64,000 nucleotides of DNA from Reyranella aquatilis (GTDB taxonomy: Bacteria > Pseudomonadota > Alphaproteobacteria > Reyranellales > Reyranellaceae), in assembly GCF_020880995.1 (NCBI RefSeq), contig NZ_JAJISD010000015.1, forward strand, positions 47,859 through 111,858. The letters run 5' to 3'. Positions 57,495 to 64,000 of this stretch are shown one piece after another; position 1 is the first letter of the stretch; each line of letters starts with the position of its first letter. Made by a program: the position numbers and the translations under genes. The notes beneath the pieces are model-generated. The model did no database searches and had not been told where the DNA came from. It saw nothing but the letters and a program-made list of their open reading frames with translations.

Positions 57495-59432
57495 CTATTT
57501 ATTGAACTCTATACTAAACGTACCATCAGAACGTGCAGTAATTCTATCCAAATACCAGAGCGTCGCGCCCACGTCGCGCTTACTTAAGGGCGCCAAATTC
57601 CACCCTCGGTCGAGTCGCCGCGATGGTACATCGACGCTCAGAGAGTAACGATGTTCCAGCAGCGCTGCGTCATTTCCGGGCCAAGCGCCTTGGTCTCCGA
57701 TGGTCAACACTTGATAGGCATCAAGCTTGAAGTTCTGCACAATGTGAGCGACAAGACGTGATTTGCTAACTCCGACCTCTAGAATATCCACAGAGTGCTT
57801 ACTGTGTTGGACGTTTAGTGGGTCAAGGCCTGCTTGACGTAGAGCATCAGCAATTACGAACCACATCTCACTTGCATTGACACCATCCCGAAAGCGGATG
57901 CTGATCTGGTAGGGGTGAGTGGCGCGGATATTGTCAATTGGCAAACCATACTGCCTAAGTCGGCCAACAATTCGGCCTATGTGATTCAGAAATTCACTTT
58001 GATTTTCGGAAGCTGACTCACTCATATCTGCGGTAGTAATCCGCCCACCGTTATACAATCCAAGCTGAATTTTAGAGCGCTCCTCCGGCGAAAAACACTG
58101 CTGCAGCTCTTCTTGAATAGAGTTTCCTCGTCCGGAGGCGATACCGACTATTATCTTCTGCCCAAGAAGCTTGCGAATACCGTCGACGATTCCTTTGGAA
58201 AGCGATCCCACAGGGGCCTGCGACTCGCACAACACCCCGTCGTAATCAAATACTACGGCTCTGAATCTCTGGCCCGACATGCTCTCACGGAATGTTTCCA
58301 TAGCTCGCTGCATTCGGCTGTGTGTTCTGATCGCAGGCCAACGCGCGCCCAACACATCATACTTCGATGCAGCGCCGCGGTTCGGCTGCTCAGGCGGCGG
58401 CGGAATAAGATTTGCTAGGCTTAAATAATACAGATCTCTGCCAAAAGCAGGAACAGTTGGCTTCCCTGGATCGACACCGAGCGCTGCAGCAATCTGATCG
58501 ACTAGATACATTTCTGCGGCCAGCCCCACGACAAGGTCACTGGTAGCAGCACCAGGCAAACTCAACTCAAGCGTTTGCAATTTAGATGGGAGTAATTCTC
58601 GCATCTTCTCCCAGAGTGTCGCCACAGTGGGTTCAACGATAGCGAGAATCGAACACTGGTCGGGCTTCTCCGATGCCCATAGATGTCGACCATGGGCAAA
58701 TGATCGCACGTCAGTGAGCTGACAGTGAAGCAATGCTGCTTCTGATAGTTTCGATTCAAGATCGATTGCGATTGGCTTCAGAAGGGGAGAATACGCAACT
58801 ATGATGTTCTTGCTCTGCGCGGAAGCTTGTACAAACTCCCTTGCTTGGAGCAGCCATTGATCTATCGGCTGACCACTGACTAGCAACTCACCGAGCGAGC
58901 TTGGGAGCTGAGTTCTGCCATCGAGTTCGCCGTATGCTCGTGCAACCAGTGTCGCCGTCGCCAGCAAGCTATTTGTGGCTAGATATCCATCTTTCTCCTT
59001 GAGCTCAAAGACATGCGTATGCAGGCCAGATGAAGCCTGAGCCAGATCGATAAGAGGACTCTTCTTTTGGTTGGTGATTAGGTGGATCGCTCGGGCGCTA
59101 TGATCTCGCGCGCGTTTGATCGCTTCTAAGATATCGGGATTTTTTCCCTCCGCAGAAACAAAGAATACTGGGCTCGTGGAAGCCAATGTAGGATTGCAGG
59201 AGATCTCCAAAGGCGTAGAGGGCCTCGAGAGGCGACCTGTATAGGCTTCATGGAGGCTGCAAAGCACAGAAGCGACTGTGAATGAGCCGCCAGACCCCAC
59301 AGCGATAATCCCCTCCGTTCCGGCTGCGGCTATCGCTGCTTTGATCGCCGAAACGTCGAACGACAAGACCTCCGCGTAGGTCGCGGGAAGCTTGCCCAGT
59401 TCAGCATGAAAAATTCCTGATGCAGAATTCAT
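57495..59432 (-). CDS. Double-SIS/HAD phosphatase fusion protein
   Basis: A 645-residue bifunctional protein. The first half is a tandem SIS (phosphosugar-binding) region: IIAVGSGGSFTVASVLCSL (42-60) and FFVSAEGKNPDILEAI (90-105), then NIIVAYSPLLKP and SKLSEAALLHCQLTDVRSFAHGRHL resembling GlmS/AgaS-type isomerase domains. Residues 390-645 are a HAD phosphatase (Cof-like): FDYDGVLC with Asp396 and Asp398, ASGRG with Ser433, VSKSR with Lys557, and TIGD/GND with Asp580 and Asp588. All HAD catalytic positions are kept. ATG 59432 is chosen; TTG 59441 would overlap the NADAR stop by four bases. The pairing suggests a ribose- or sugar-phosphate substrate. Confidence 0.8.
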   Translation of the reverse strand: MNSASGIFHAELGKLPATYAEVLSFDVSAIKAAIAAAGTEGIIAVGSGGSFTVASVLCSLHEAYTGRLSRPSTPLEISCNPTLASTSPVFFVSAEGKNPDILEAIKRARDHSARAIHLITNQKKSPLIDLAQASSGLHTHVFELKEKDGYLATNSLLATATLVARAYGELDGRTQLPSSLGELLVSGQPIDQWLLQAREFVQASAQSKNIIVAYSPLLKPIAIDLESKLSEAALLHCQLTDVRSFAHGRHLWASEKPDQCSILAIVEPTVATLWEKMRELLPSKLQTLELSLPGAATSDLVVGLAAEMYLVDQIAAALGVDPGKPTVPAFGRDLYYLSLANLIPPPPEQPNRGAASKYDVLGARWPAIRTHSRMQRAMETFRESMSGQRFRAVVFDYDGVLCESQAPVGSLSKGIVDGIRKLLGQKIIVGIASGRGNSIQEELQQCFSPEERSKIQLGLYNGGRITTADMSESASENQSEFLNHIGRIVGRLRQYGLPIDNIRATHPYQISIRFRDGVNASEMWFVIADALRQAGLDPLNVQHSKHSVDILEVGVSKSRLVAHIVQNFKLDAYQVLTIGDQGAWPGNDAALLEHRYSLSVDVPSRRLDRGWNLAPLSKRDVGATLWYLDRITARSDGTFSIEFNK

Positions 59433-59437
59433 CTGTC

Positions 59438-60022
59438 TCAATGCTGTTTTCCGGTGTTCCGAACACGCGGCTTAGGTTGCGATTTTGAATTCTTGATGTT
59501 GCTGAGGTTGCCAACCTCAAGTTTGTCGCGCAATTCCATCAGAAGAATCCCCAGCATGTTCTTCCCTTTACCATTCACTTCTCCCCACGTGCGATTTACT
59601 AAGTTATCGACGGTACCCACTTCAACGAGGCGAGCATTCCCAGTTGATAACAATACGTCAGCAAGGTCTGTATGCTGGGTGAACTTTGCTTCGAGAACTT
59701 TCCTCATACGATCGAATTTCACCTTCGACCATTGAGGTGCGATATCCCAAGAGTACAAGCCATGCGCGGCCATCGCTAGCAGTGCAGGGGATGGAGCGCT
59801 CATCAACCAGTCTCGAACGATTGGACGGCGAGCCTTGCCTGCCTGATATGCATGCTCTGCTGTCGGATACTCCTGTCCTTCGAACACGATCGGACGTCGA
59901 TAGAGGTTACTTAAGACACCATAAGGTTTTTCATTGGAGCGATAGAAGCGCACCTCGGCGATTTTGGAGGTAGACTTCGAAGCGCCTTTTTTTGCTTCCC
60001 TCGAATTAGATCTTTGCTTCAT
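59438..60022 (-). CDS. NADAR (YbiA-like) domain protein
   Basis: First gene of the operon, 194 residues from ATG 60022; TTG 60043 is an upstream option. A basic N-terminal tail (KKGASKSTSK) precedes a NADAR domain: YGVLSNLYRRPIVFEG, YPTAEHAYQAGKA (52-64, with Glu56 and His57), WSKVKFDRMRKVLEAKF, LVEVGTVDNLVNRTWG and GKNMLGILLMELRD. A second basic tail ends it. NADAR proteins are N-glycosidases: YbiA cleaves riboflavin-pathway intermediates, and others remove ADP-ribose from guanine next to DarT1 toxins. No DarT is here. The protein may clear or make a ribosyl product in this system. Confidence 0.82.
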   Translation of the reverse strand: MKQRSNSREAKKGASKSTSKIAEVRFYRSNEKPYGVLSNLYRRPIVFEGQEYPTAEHAYQAGKARRPIVRDWLMSAPSPALLAMAAHGLYSWDIAPQWSKVKFDRMRKVLEAKFTQHTDLADVLLSTGNARLVEVGTVDNLVNRTWGEVNGKGKNMLGILLMELRDKLEVGNLSNIKNSKSQPKPRVRNTGKQH

Positions 60023-60127
60023 TTTCCAGTGGCTCAAATTCAAATCGCAGTTCGGCTGCTAGTCAGCGCTTATTGTTCGGACACGCAGAAGTAAGCGCGC
60101 AACAAACGGCGTATCGTCACTAGATTT

Positions 60128-60156
60128 AGCATATCTAATGCTGGGCGAGGCGTCAC
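60128..60156 (-). promoter_or_regulatory. Candidate promoter of the island operon
   Basis: Minus strand: GTGACG (-35, 60156-60151), 17 bases, TATGCT (-10, 60133-60128). It would start transcription about 100 bases before the NADAR gene. Match to consensus is fair. Confidence 0.45.
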
Positions 60157-60231
60157 CGATACATCAAGTGACTAGGCGCTGCCGAGATCAGTTCTCTGGA
60201 AAGACAAGATCGTGAGCGATCTATCGGGCCG

Positions 60232-60296
60232 CCGGTCAACAGGGAGAATTAGCGCGCCAGCCCTCTAGCGGCGCGCTATAGAGCTTTCCGGTCAAC
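60232..60296. promoter_or_regulatory. Inverted repeat framed by direct repeats upstream of island operon
   Basis: TAGCGCGCC and GGCGCGCTA (60250-60258 and 60270-60278) form a perfect 9-bp dyad with an 11-base spacer. It is flanked by direct repeats CCGGTCAAC at 60232-60240 and 60288-60296. It lies at the island's right edge, between the operon and the host lipoprotein gene. It could be a regulator site or a junction scar. Nothing else is seen in 60023-60329 besides the promoter. Confidence 0.5.
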
Positions 60297-60329
60297 CGAT
60301 TATCCAAACGACGGCTGGATCTCGCTAAG

Positions 60330-60875
60330 TCAAGGCAACGTCACCTTCACCAGCTTCCCGCCCCGCACGTCCACCCGCTTCATCATCGAGCCGCCCTCGG
60401 CGCGGTCGCCCGGACCGTCCCACTTCACGGCGGTCGTGACGTACCAGACGCCGTCGGGGACGCGCGGGAAGGAGAAGCTGCCGGAGGCGTCGCAGGTGGT
60501 GCGGCGCAGGGTCGAGACGTAGAGCGGGTCGTCGCGGTCGAACTTCACCGGAGCCAGGCTGGCGGCGCGGGTGCCGCGCGTGTCGTTGCCGAAGATCGCC
60601 GTCATGCGGGCGCGGGCATAGGCGCTGGCGGGGATGAGGTTGGCGGCCTGGCCGGCGCAGGTATGGGTCGTGTCGCCCGCCTTCAGGGTCGCGATGCCGC
60701 TCACCGTGTTGCTGCCGGCCTTGCGCGACCATTCGACCTCCGAGGCGGGGATCGGCTGCGACAGCGCGCTGGGCGGCGGCGGCGCGAAGGCCTGGTCGAA
60801 CTGGGCGCAGCCGGTGGCGGCCAGGGAAGCGGCAACGGTGGCGGCGAGGCCGAAGAGGCGAGCGGCGGGCTTCAT
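60330..60875 (-). CDS. Hypothetical lipoprotein
   Basis: A 181-residue lipoprotein with signal LFGLAATVAASLAATGC (lipobox ATGC). The mature part has a Pro-rich linker (FAPPPPSALSQPIP), then SGIATLKAGDTTHTCAGQAANLIPAS and a C-terminal beta-sandwich-like region (GSFSFPRVPDGVWYVTTAVKW), reminiscent of carboxypeptidase regulatory-like folds. Host-like composition marks the end of the island. Function unknown. Confidence 0.78.
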   Translation of the reverse strand: MKPAARLFGLAATVAASLAATGCAQFDQAFAPPPPSALSQPIPASEVEWSRKAGSNTVSGIATLKAGDTTHTCAGQAANLIPASAYARARMTAIFGNDTRGTRAASLAPVKFDRDDPLYVSTLRRTTCDASGSFSFPRVPDGVWYVTTAVKWDGPGDRAEGGSMMKRVDVRGGKLVKVTLP

Positions 60876-60985
60876 GGGAGGGGCTGTCTCCGGGCGCTTG
60901 AGGACGGATCGAGGGGCGAAAACGCTAGACGACAACGCCGGTTGCCGGCCTGTGTTCCTTTGGTGGTTCGGCTAGGCTCGCGGCC

Positions 60986-61864
60986 ATGACCCAGTCCGCC
61001 CCCTTCGACGCCTTCCCCCTCCCCGCCGGCAGCGCCGACTGCCACGTCCATGTCTACGGTCCCTACGATCGCTTCCCCGCCGTGCACGGCGGCAAGTTCT
61101 CGCCGCTGCAGGCGACGCCGGTCGAGGCGCTGCTGGCGCTGTGGGACCGGATGGGCATCGCGCGCGGCGTGATCGTCCATGCGCTGGCGGCCGGCGGCGA
61201 CAACGAGGTGACGCTCGACGCGCTGCGCCGCCATCGCGACCGGCTGCGCGGCGTGGCGATCCTGAAGCCCGAGGTGAGCGAGCGCCGGCTCGACGAGCTG
61301 AGCGAGGCGGGCTTCAAGGGCGTGCGCATCAACCTGCTGCGCCAGGACGGCAAGCCGGTCTCCTCGGGCGGCATGAACCTCGACGACCTGGTGGCGCTGG
61401 CGCCGCGCCTGCACGCGCGCGGCTGGCACGTCCAGCTCTGGGTCGAGACCGGCGATCTCAAGGAACTGGCGCCGACGCTGGAGAAGATGCCGTTCGATTT
61501 CGTGATCGACCATATGGGACGCACCATGGCCGACAAGGGCGTGGACACGCCCGGCTTCCGCGATTTCTGCGAGAAGCTCAAGACCGGGCGCTACTGGTGC
61601 AAGCTCTCGGGCGCCGACCGCAACACGCGCCAGGGCGCCGGGCCGGGCGCGGCCTACGACGACACGGCGCCGTTCATGCAGGCGCTGGTCGCCGCCAATC
61701 CCGACCGGCTGGTCTGGGGCAGCGACTGGCCGCATGTCGGCCACGCGGCCGAGGCGATCCCGCAGGAGGAGGACCTGCTGCGCCACTTCTTCCGCTGCGT
61801 GCCGGACGCGGCGGTGCGGAAGAAGATCCTCGTCGACAATCCGAAGGCGCTTTACGGGTTCTGA
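60986..61864 (+). CDS. Amidohydrolase-fold protein, PDC lactonase-like
   Basis: A 292-residue TIM-barrel metal hydrolase. ADCHVHVYGPYDRFP carries the first-strand HxH, VIDHMGR a later His, and VWGSDWPHVG the final Asp. This is the pattern of the 2-pyrone-4,6-dicarboxylate lactonase (LigI)/amidohydrolase 2 family, which acts in aromatic-acid breakdown. No other lig genes are near, so the substrate is open. Confidence 0.88.
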   Translation: MTQSAPFDAFPLPAGSADCHVHVYGPYDRFPAVHGGKFSPLQATPVEALLALWDRMGIARGVIVHALAAGGDNEVTLDALRRHRDRLRGVAILKPEVSERRLDELSEAGFKGVRINLLRQDGKPVSSGGMNLDDLVALAPRLHARGWHVQLWVETGDLKELAPTLEKMPFDFVIDHMGRTMADKGVDTPGFRDFCEKLKTGRYWCKLSGADRNTRQGAGPGAAYDDTAPFMQALVAANPDRLVWGSDWPHVGHAAEAIPQEEDLLRHFFRCVPDAAVRKKILVDNPKALYGF

Positions 61865-61920
61865 GTTCTTGGCTGGGATTTTGCGGTCGAGGCGGGACGC
61901 AACGCTCCTTCCCCAACGCG

Positions 61921-62028
61921 CCTCACCCTGAGGAGCGCTCCTCAGGAGCGCGTCTCGAAGGGTCGGCACGCGCACCTTGCCTGTTCCCCATCCTTCGAGA
62001 CGGCCCTTCGGGCCTCCTCAGGATGAGG
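61921..62028. repeat. Composite palindromic repeat, full two-arm copy
   Basis: The left arm CCTCACCCTGAGGAGCGC...CGTCTCGAAGGGTCGGCA, the spacer CGCGCACCTTGCCTG, and the right arm CCCATCCTTCGAGACG...CCTCCTCAGGATGAGG. It lies between convergent genes. Confidence 0.8.
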
Positions 62029-62067
62029 GTGGGGATGAACGCTGCAGTCGCGAGACGGGGTGCTTGT

Positions 62068-62898
62068 TTATCCTGCCGTCGTCGCCGCCAGTTCGCCGGC
62101 GGCCAGCACGACGATCTCGCCTTCGGCGAGCGGGCGCCAGTGGCCCGCGGTGACGGGGACGCTGGCGAGCAGCGACAGGTCCTGCGCGTCGTCGGTGGGA
62201 TGGAGTGCAACGCCGGCTTCGGATTCGGGCGTGCCATGCTCGGCGCCTGTCCGATGCGCGCCTTCGGCGCGATGCCGATGCCGGAACCACAGGCCCGGCC
62301 CCATCGAGCCGTCGGACCCGCGGCGGCGATGGCCGTGGCCGAACACGAACTCGCCGTCGCTGTAAAGGAAGTTGAAGGTGCCGAGCGGGCGCATTTCGGC
62401 GGCGAAGGCGGCGAGCGTTTCGAGCCGCAGCCCGAGCGGCGGGACGCGGCGGTGCCACAGCGGCGCGAGGCGCTCCAGCAGCAGGCAGAAGGCGCTTTCG
62501 GAATCGGTCTGGCCGACGGGATGGAAGCGATGCGCCGGTTCGGCGGCGCGCGTCACCACGTCCTTCAGGTCGCCATTGTGCGCGAAGAGATGCGTGCGGC
62601 CGCCCAGCTCGCGCACGAAGGGCTGGGTGTTGGCGAGGCTGTTGCCGCCCTGCGTCGCGCGCCGGATGTGCGAGACGAGCTGGCGCGTCGGCAGGGTGCG
62701 GCGCTCGATGAAGTCGAGCCACGGGCTGTGGCTCGCGGGCTCGGGCTCCTTGTAGAGCCGCACCTCGTGGCCTTCATGGAACGCCACGCCCCAGCCGTCG
62801 ACATTGCCGGTATCGGCCCCGCCATGGCCCGCGAACTTGCGCAACGAGAAGCTGGCGCGCATCGGCTTGCGGGCGGAGAGACAGAAGAGCTCGCACAT
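62068..62898 (-). CDS. Class II glutamine amidotransferase, YafJ-like
   Basis: A 276-residue N-terminal-nucleophile glutaminase. MCELFCLSARKPMRASFSL places Cys2 as nucleophile after Met removal. VDGWGVAFHEG, SHIRRATQGGNSLANTQPF and FAHNGDL are the family's glutamine-site segments. It stands alone. A linker (AEGAHRTGAEHGTPESE) in the C-terminal half is longer than I expect and may be a strain-specific insertion. The partner synthase is unknown. Confidence 0.9.
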   Translation of the reverse strand: MCELFCLSARKPMRASFSLRKFAGHGGADTGNVDGWGVAFHEGHEVRLYKEPEPASHSPWLDFIERRTLPTRQLVSHIRRATQGGNSLANTQPFVRELGGRTHLFAHNGDLKDVVTRAAEPAHRFHPVGQTDSESAFCLLLERLAPLWHRRVPPLGLRLETLAAFAAEMRPLGTFNFLYSDGEFVFGHGHRRRGSDGSMGPGLWFRHRHRAEGAHRTGAEHGTPESEAGVALHPTDDAQDLSLLASVPVTAGHWRPLAEGEIVVLAAGELAATTAG

Positions 62899-62902
62899 GA
62901 GG

Positions 62903-63002
62903 AAAGGTCCTTCGCTGCGCTCAGGATGACAACGTTGTTGGGTCTGACGCAATGCGCCAATACAAACACCCATTGTCATCCCGAGCGTAGCGAGGGACCC
63001 TT
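62903..63002. repeat. Inverted repeat, CTTCGCTGCGCTCAGGATGAC type
   Basis: Arms at 62903-62932 and 62973-63002 match at 26 of 30 positions, around a 40-base spacer. The arms read GGTCCTTCGCTGCGCTCAGG and, on the other strand, the near-identical copy. This resembles REP-like palindromes found in many alpha- and betaproteobacteria. It is a third repeat family in this window. Confidence 0.75.
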
Positions 63003-63032
63003 ACTCGGACCGTCATCACGAAAGGCATCAGC

Positions 63033-63854
63033 GTGACTCACCACGACAACTGGGGCTGGCGCGCCCGCATCGGGCTGTTCATCGTCGGCAACGAGGCGGT
63101 GCCCGAGGCGGAATGGTGGGCGATGGCGCCGCCGGGCGTGTCGGTGCATGCCGCGCGGGTGACGGCGTCGACGCCGTGGGCCAAGTGGCGCGCGGATCGC
63201 AGCGGCGTCGATCTCGCCGACGATCTGGCGCGCGGGGCCAGGCAGTTCTCGGCCATGCGGCTGCAGGCCGTCGTCTTCGCCCACACGTCGAGCAGCGTCG
63301 TGGGCGGCAAAGGCTGGGACGAGGCGACCGTCGATGCGCTGTCGGCGATCGTGGGCGCGGGCCTCGCGGGCGAGGACACGCAGGCCCATCGCGCGGCGAA
63401 GGTCACGACCAACGGGCTCGACACGCTGGCGGCGCTGCGTCACGCGGGCGTGCGGCGGCCGTTCCTGGTGGTGCCGCCGTGGTTTCCCGACGACACAATG
63501 GCCGCGGCGCTGCGCTACTACGCCGATCACGGCCACGCGCCGGTCGGGCACCTGCGCCTCGATCCCGGCCGCAAATGGCGGGACGTGCCGCCGCAGGATC
63601 TCTATCCGCAGGGCATGGGCTTCGAGCAGGAGATCGAGCCGCTCTACGCCCAGATCCTGAAAGCCTGCCCCGCCGCCGCCGACGGCGTGCTGATCGGCGG
63701 CACGGGTTTTCGCTGCGTCGGCATCATCGACACGCTGGAAAAGGACCTCGGCCGCCCGGTGATCAGCGCCAACCAGGCGAGCCTGTGGCACTGCCTGCGC
63801 ATGAGCGGGATCAGTACACCGATCGAAGGCTATGGGGCGTTGTTGCGGTCGTAG
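63033..63854 (+). CDS. Maleate isomerase/Asp-Glu racemase-like protein
   Basis: A 273-residue protein with the two-domain fold of the maleate isomerase/arylmalonate decarboxylase group: RIGLFIVGNEAVPEAEWW, VVFAHTSSSVVGG, TTNGLDTLAAL, and the C-terminal RPVISANQASLWHCLR with EGYGALLR. Where active members carry Cys (ACTSxS and SCTN), this one has AHTSSS (His84) and GGTGFRC (222-228). Cys228 is displaced. It may be inactive, or use the shifted Cys. No signal peptide. Confidence 0.75.
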   Translation: MTHHDNWGWRARIGLFIVGNEAVPEAEWWAMAPPGVSVHAARVTASTPWAKWRADRSGVDLADDLARGARQFSAMRLQAVVFAHTSSSVVGGKGWDEATVDALSAIVGAGLAGEDTQAHRAAKVTTNGLDTLAALRHAGVRRPFLVVPPWFPDDTMAAALRYYADHGHAPVGHLRLDPGRKWRDVPPQDLYPQGMGFEQEIEPLYAQILKACPAAADGVLIGGTGFRCVGIIDTLEKDLGRPVISANQASLWHCLRMSGISTPIEGYGALLRS

Positions 63855-63881
63855 CGTCGCTTCGCGCCTCCAAAACACCAA

Positions 63882-63902
63882 CCTCATCCTGAGCGACCGT
63901 CG
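63882..63902. repeat. Composite palindromic repeat, truncated copy
   Basis: CCTCATCCTGAGCGACCGTCG is the start of the repeat, then sequence switches to the end of an IS110-like element. The remainder is missing from the window. Confidence 0.5.
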
Positions 63903-63908
63903 TGAGGG

Positions 63909-64000
63909 TCAAGCGTTTGCCCATGGCTTTTTGTCCCTGAGGATTGCGTTGAGGATGGTCACGAGCTTGCGCATGCAGGCGACGATGGCGACCTTTGCGG
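63909..64000 (-). CDS. IS110-family transposase, C-terminal fragment (cut by window end)
   Basis: Thirty codons are visible, ending AKVAIVACMRKLVTILNAIL then RDKKPWANA-stop. The MRKLxTILNAxLRD ending is the hallmark of IS110/IS1111-type DEDD transposases. The rest, including the N-terminal catalytic part, lies beyond the window. Its 3' end is a few bases from a broken palindromic repeat, which is a known kind of IS110 target. Confidence 0.7.
   Translation of the reverse strand, partial: AKVAIVACMRKLVTILNAILRDKKPWANA

Larger units (their letters stand above)
53229..60300. other. Low-GC accessory island with five-gene operon
   Basis: From about 53229 to 60300 the sequence is visibly richer in A and T, with codons such as ttt, ata, aat and aga that are rare in the flanks. 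It holds five minus-strand genes packed with gaps of 16 bases or less, and no integrase, tRNA or IS. It lies between a cyclase and a lipoprotein gene of host composition. Horizontal acquisition is inferred. Confidence 0.75.

Overview
The window looks like chromosome of a high-GC alphaproteobacterium. The ordered housekeeping genes fit this: xerD-accA on one side, aroK-aroB-CNNM on the other, then BolA, a short J-domain protein, cobS-cobT, rpmB, and a meaB/methylmalonyl-CoA mutase pair. Two Bug-type solute-binding proteins, TPR/TolB-like class III cyclases and composite CCTCATCCTGAGG palindromic repeats suggest a soil or water organism of the Reyranella/Bradyrhizobium kind; this lineage guess is inference only.

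Layout. 1-2326 is the 3' part of secA. 2327-5725 is a small cargo block (Bug protein and TPR cyclase) bounded by a second, degenerate copy of the secA 3' end at 5726-5755. 6088-12674 holds secreted or signalling genes: a metzincin-like protein with an altered zinc motif, a Cache-PAS-GAF sensor without an output domain, a periplasmic ClpP-like protein, and a Rap1a/Tai-like protein coupled to a methyltransferase. 12659-23847 is metabolic and transport: a polytopic membrane protein divergent from a TonB-dependent receptor, a tyrosine phosphatase, epoxide hydrolase, MFS transporter, MaoC-like hydratase, two 2-oxoglutarate oxygenases and a TTC38-like TPR protein. 24004-34578 is the conserved core: LLM oxidoreductase, accA, xerD, a lipid-anchor-free secreted repeat protein and a 48-residue membrane peptide in one minus-strand operon, then aroK-aroB-CNNM, DUF2889, BolA, DnaJ and cobS. 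34600-45679 continues with cobT, rpmB, ycgN, meaB, MFS, an ATM1-type ABC exporter and scpA; cobST supply cobalamin chemistry, while MeaB and the mutase use the cofactor. 45719-53156 holds a PHA depolymerase, a GST, a Bug protein with two alpha/beta hydrolases, and an SRPBCC/zinc-ribbon cyclase.

53229-60300 is the most unusual part: a visibly AT-richer island with five tightly packed minus-strand genes and no integrase. In order of transcription they encode a NADAR (YbiA-like) protein, a double-SIS/HAD fusion, a phosphoribosyltransferase-like protein of the PRTase-CE kind, a large P-loop NTPase and a protein I do not recognise. Domain content (N-glycosidase-like, phosphosugar isomerase-like, phosphatase, PRPP-type site, ATPase) and context suggest a nucleotide- or phosphoribosyl-centred conflict (defence) system. 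That function is inference.

60330-64000 returns to host composition: a lipoprotein, a PDC-lactonase-like amidohydrolase, a YafJ-type glutamine amidotransferase, a racemase-like protein lacking the canonical cysteines, and the 3' end of an IS110-type transposase running off the window next to a truncated copy of the palindromic repeat.
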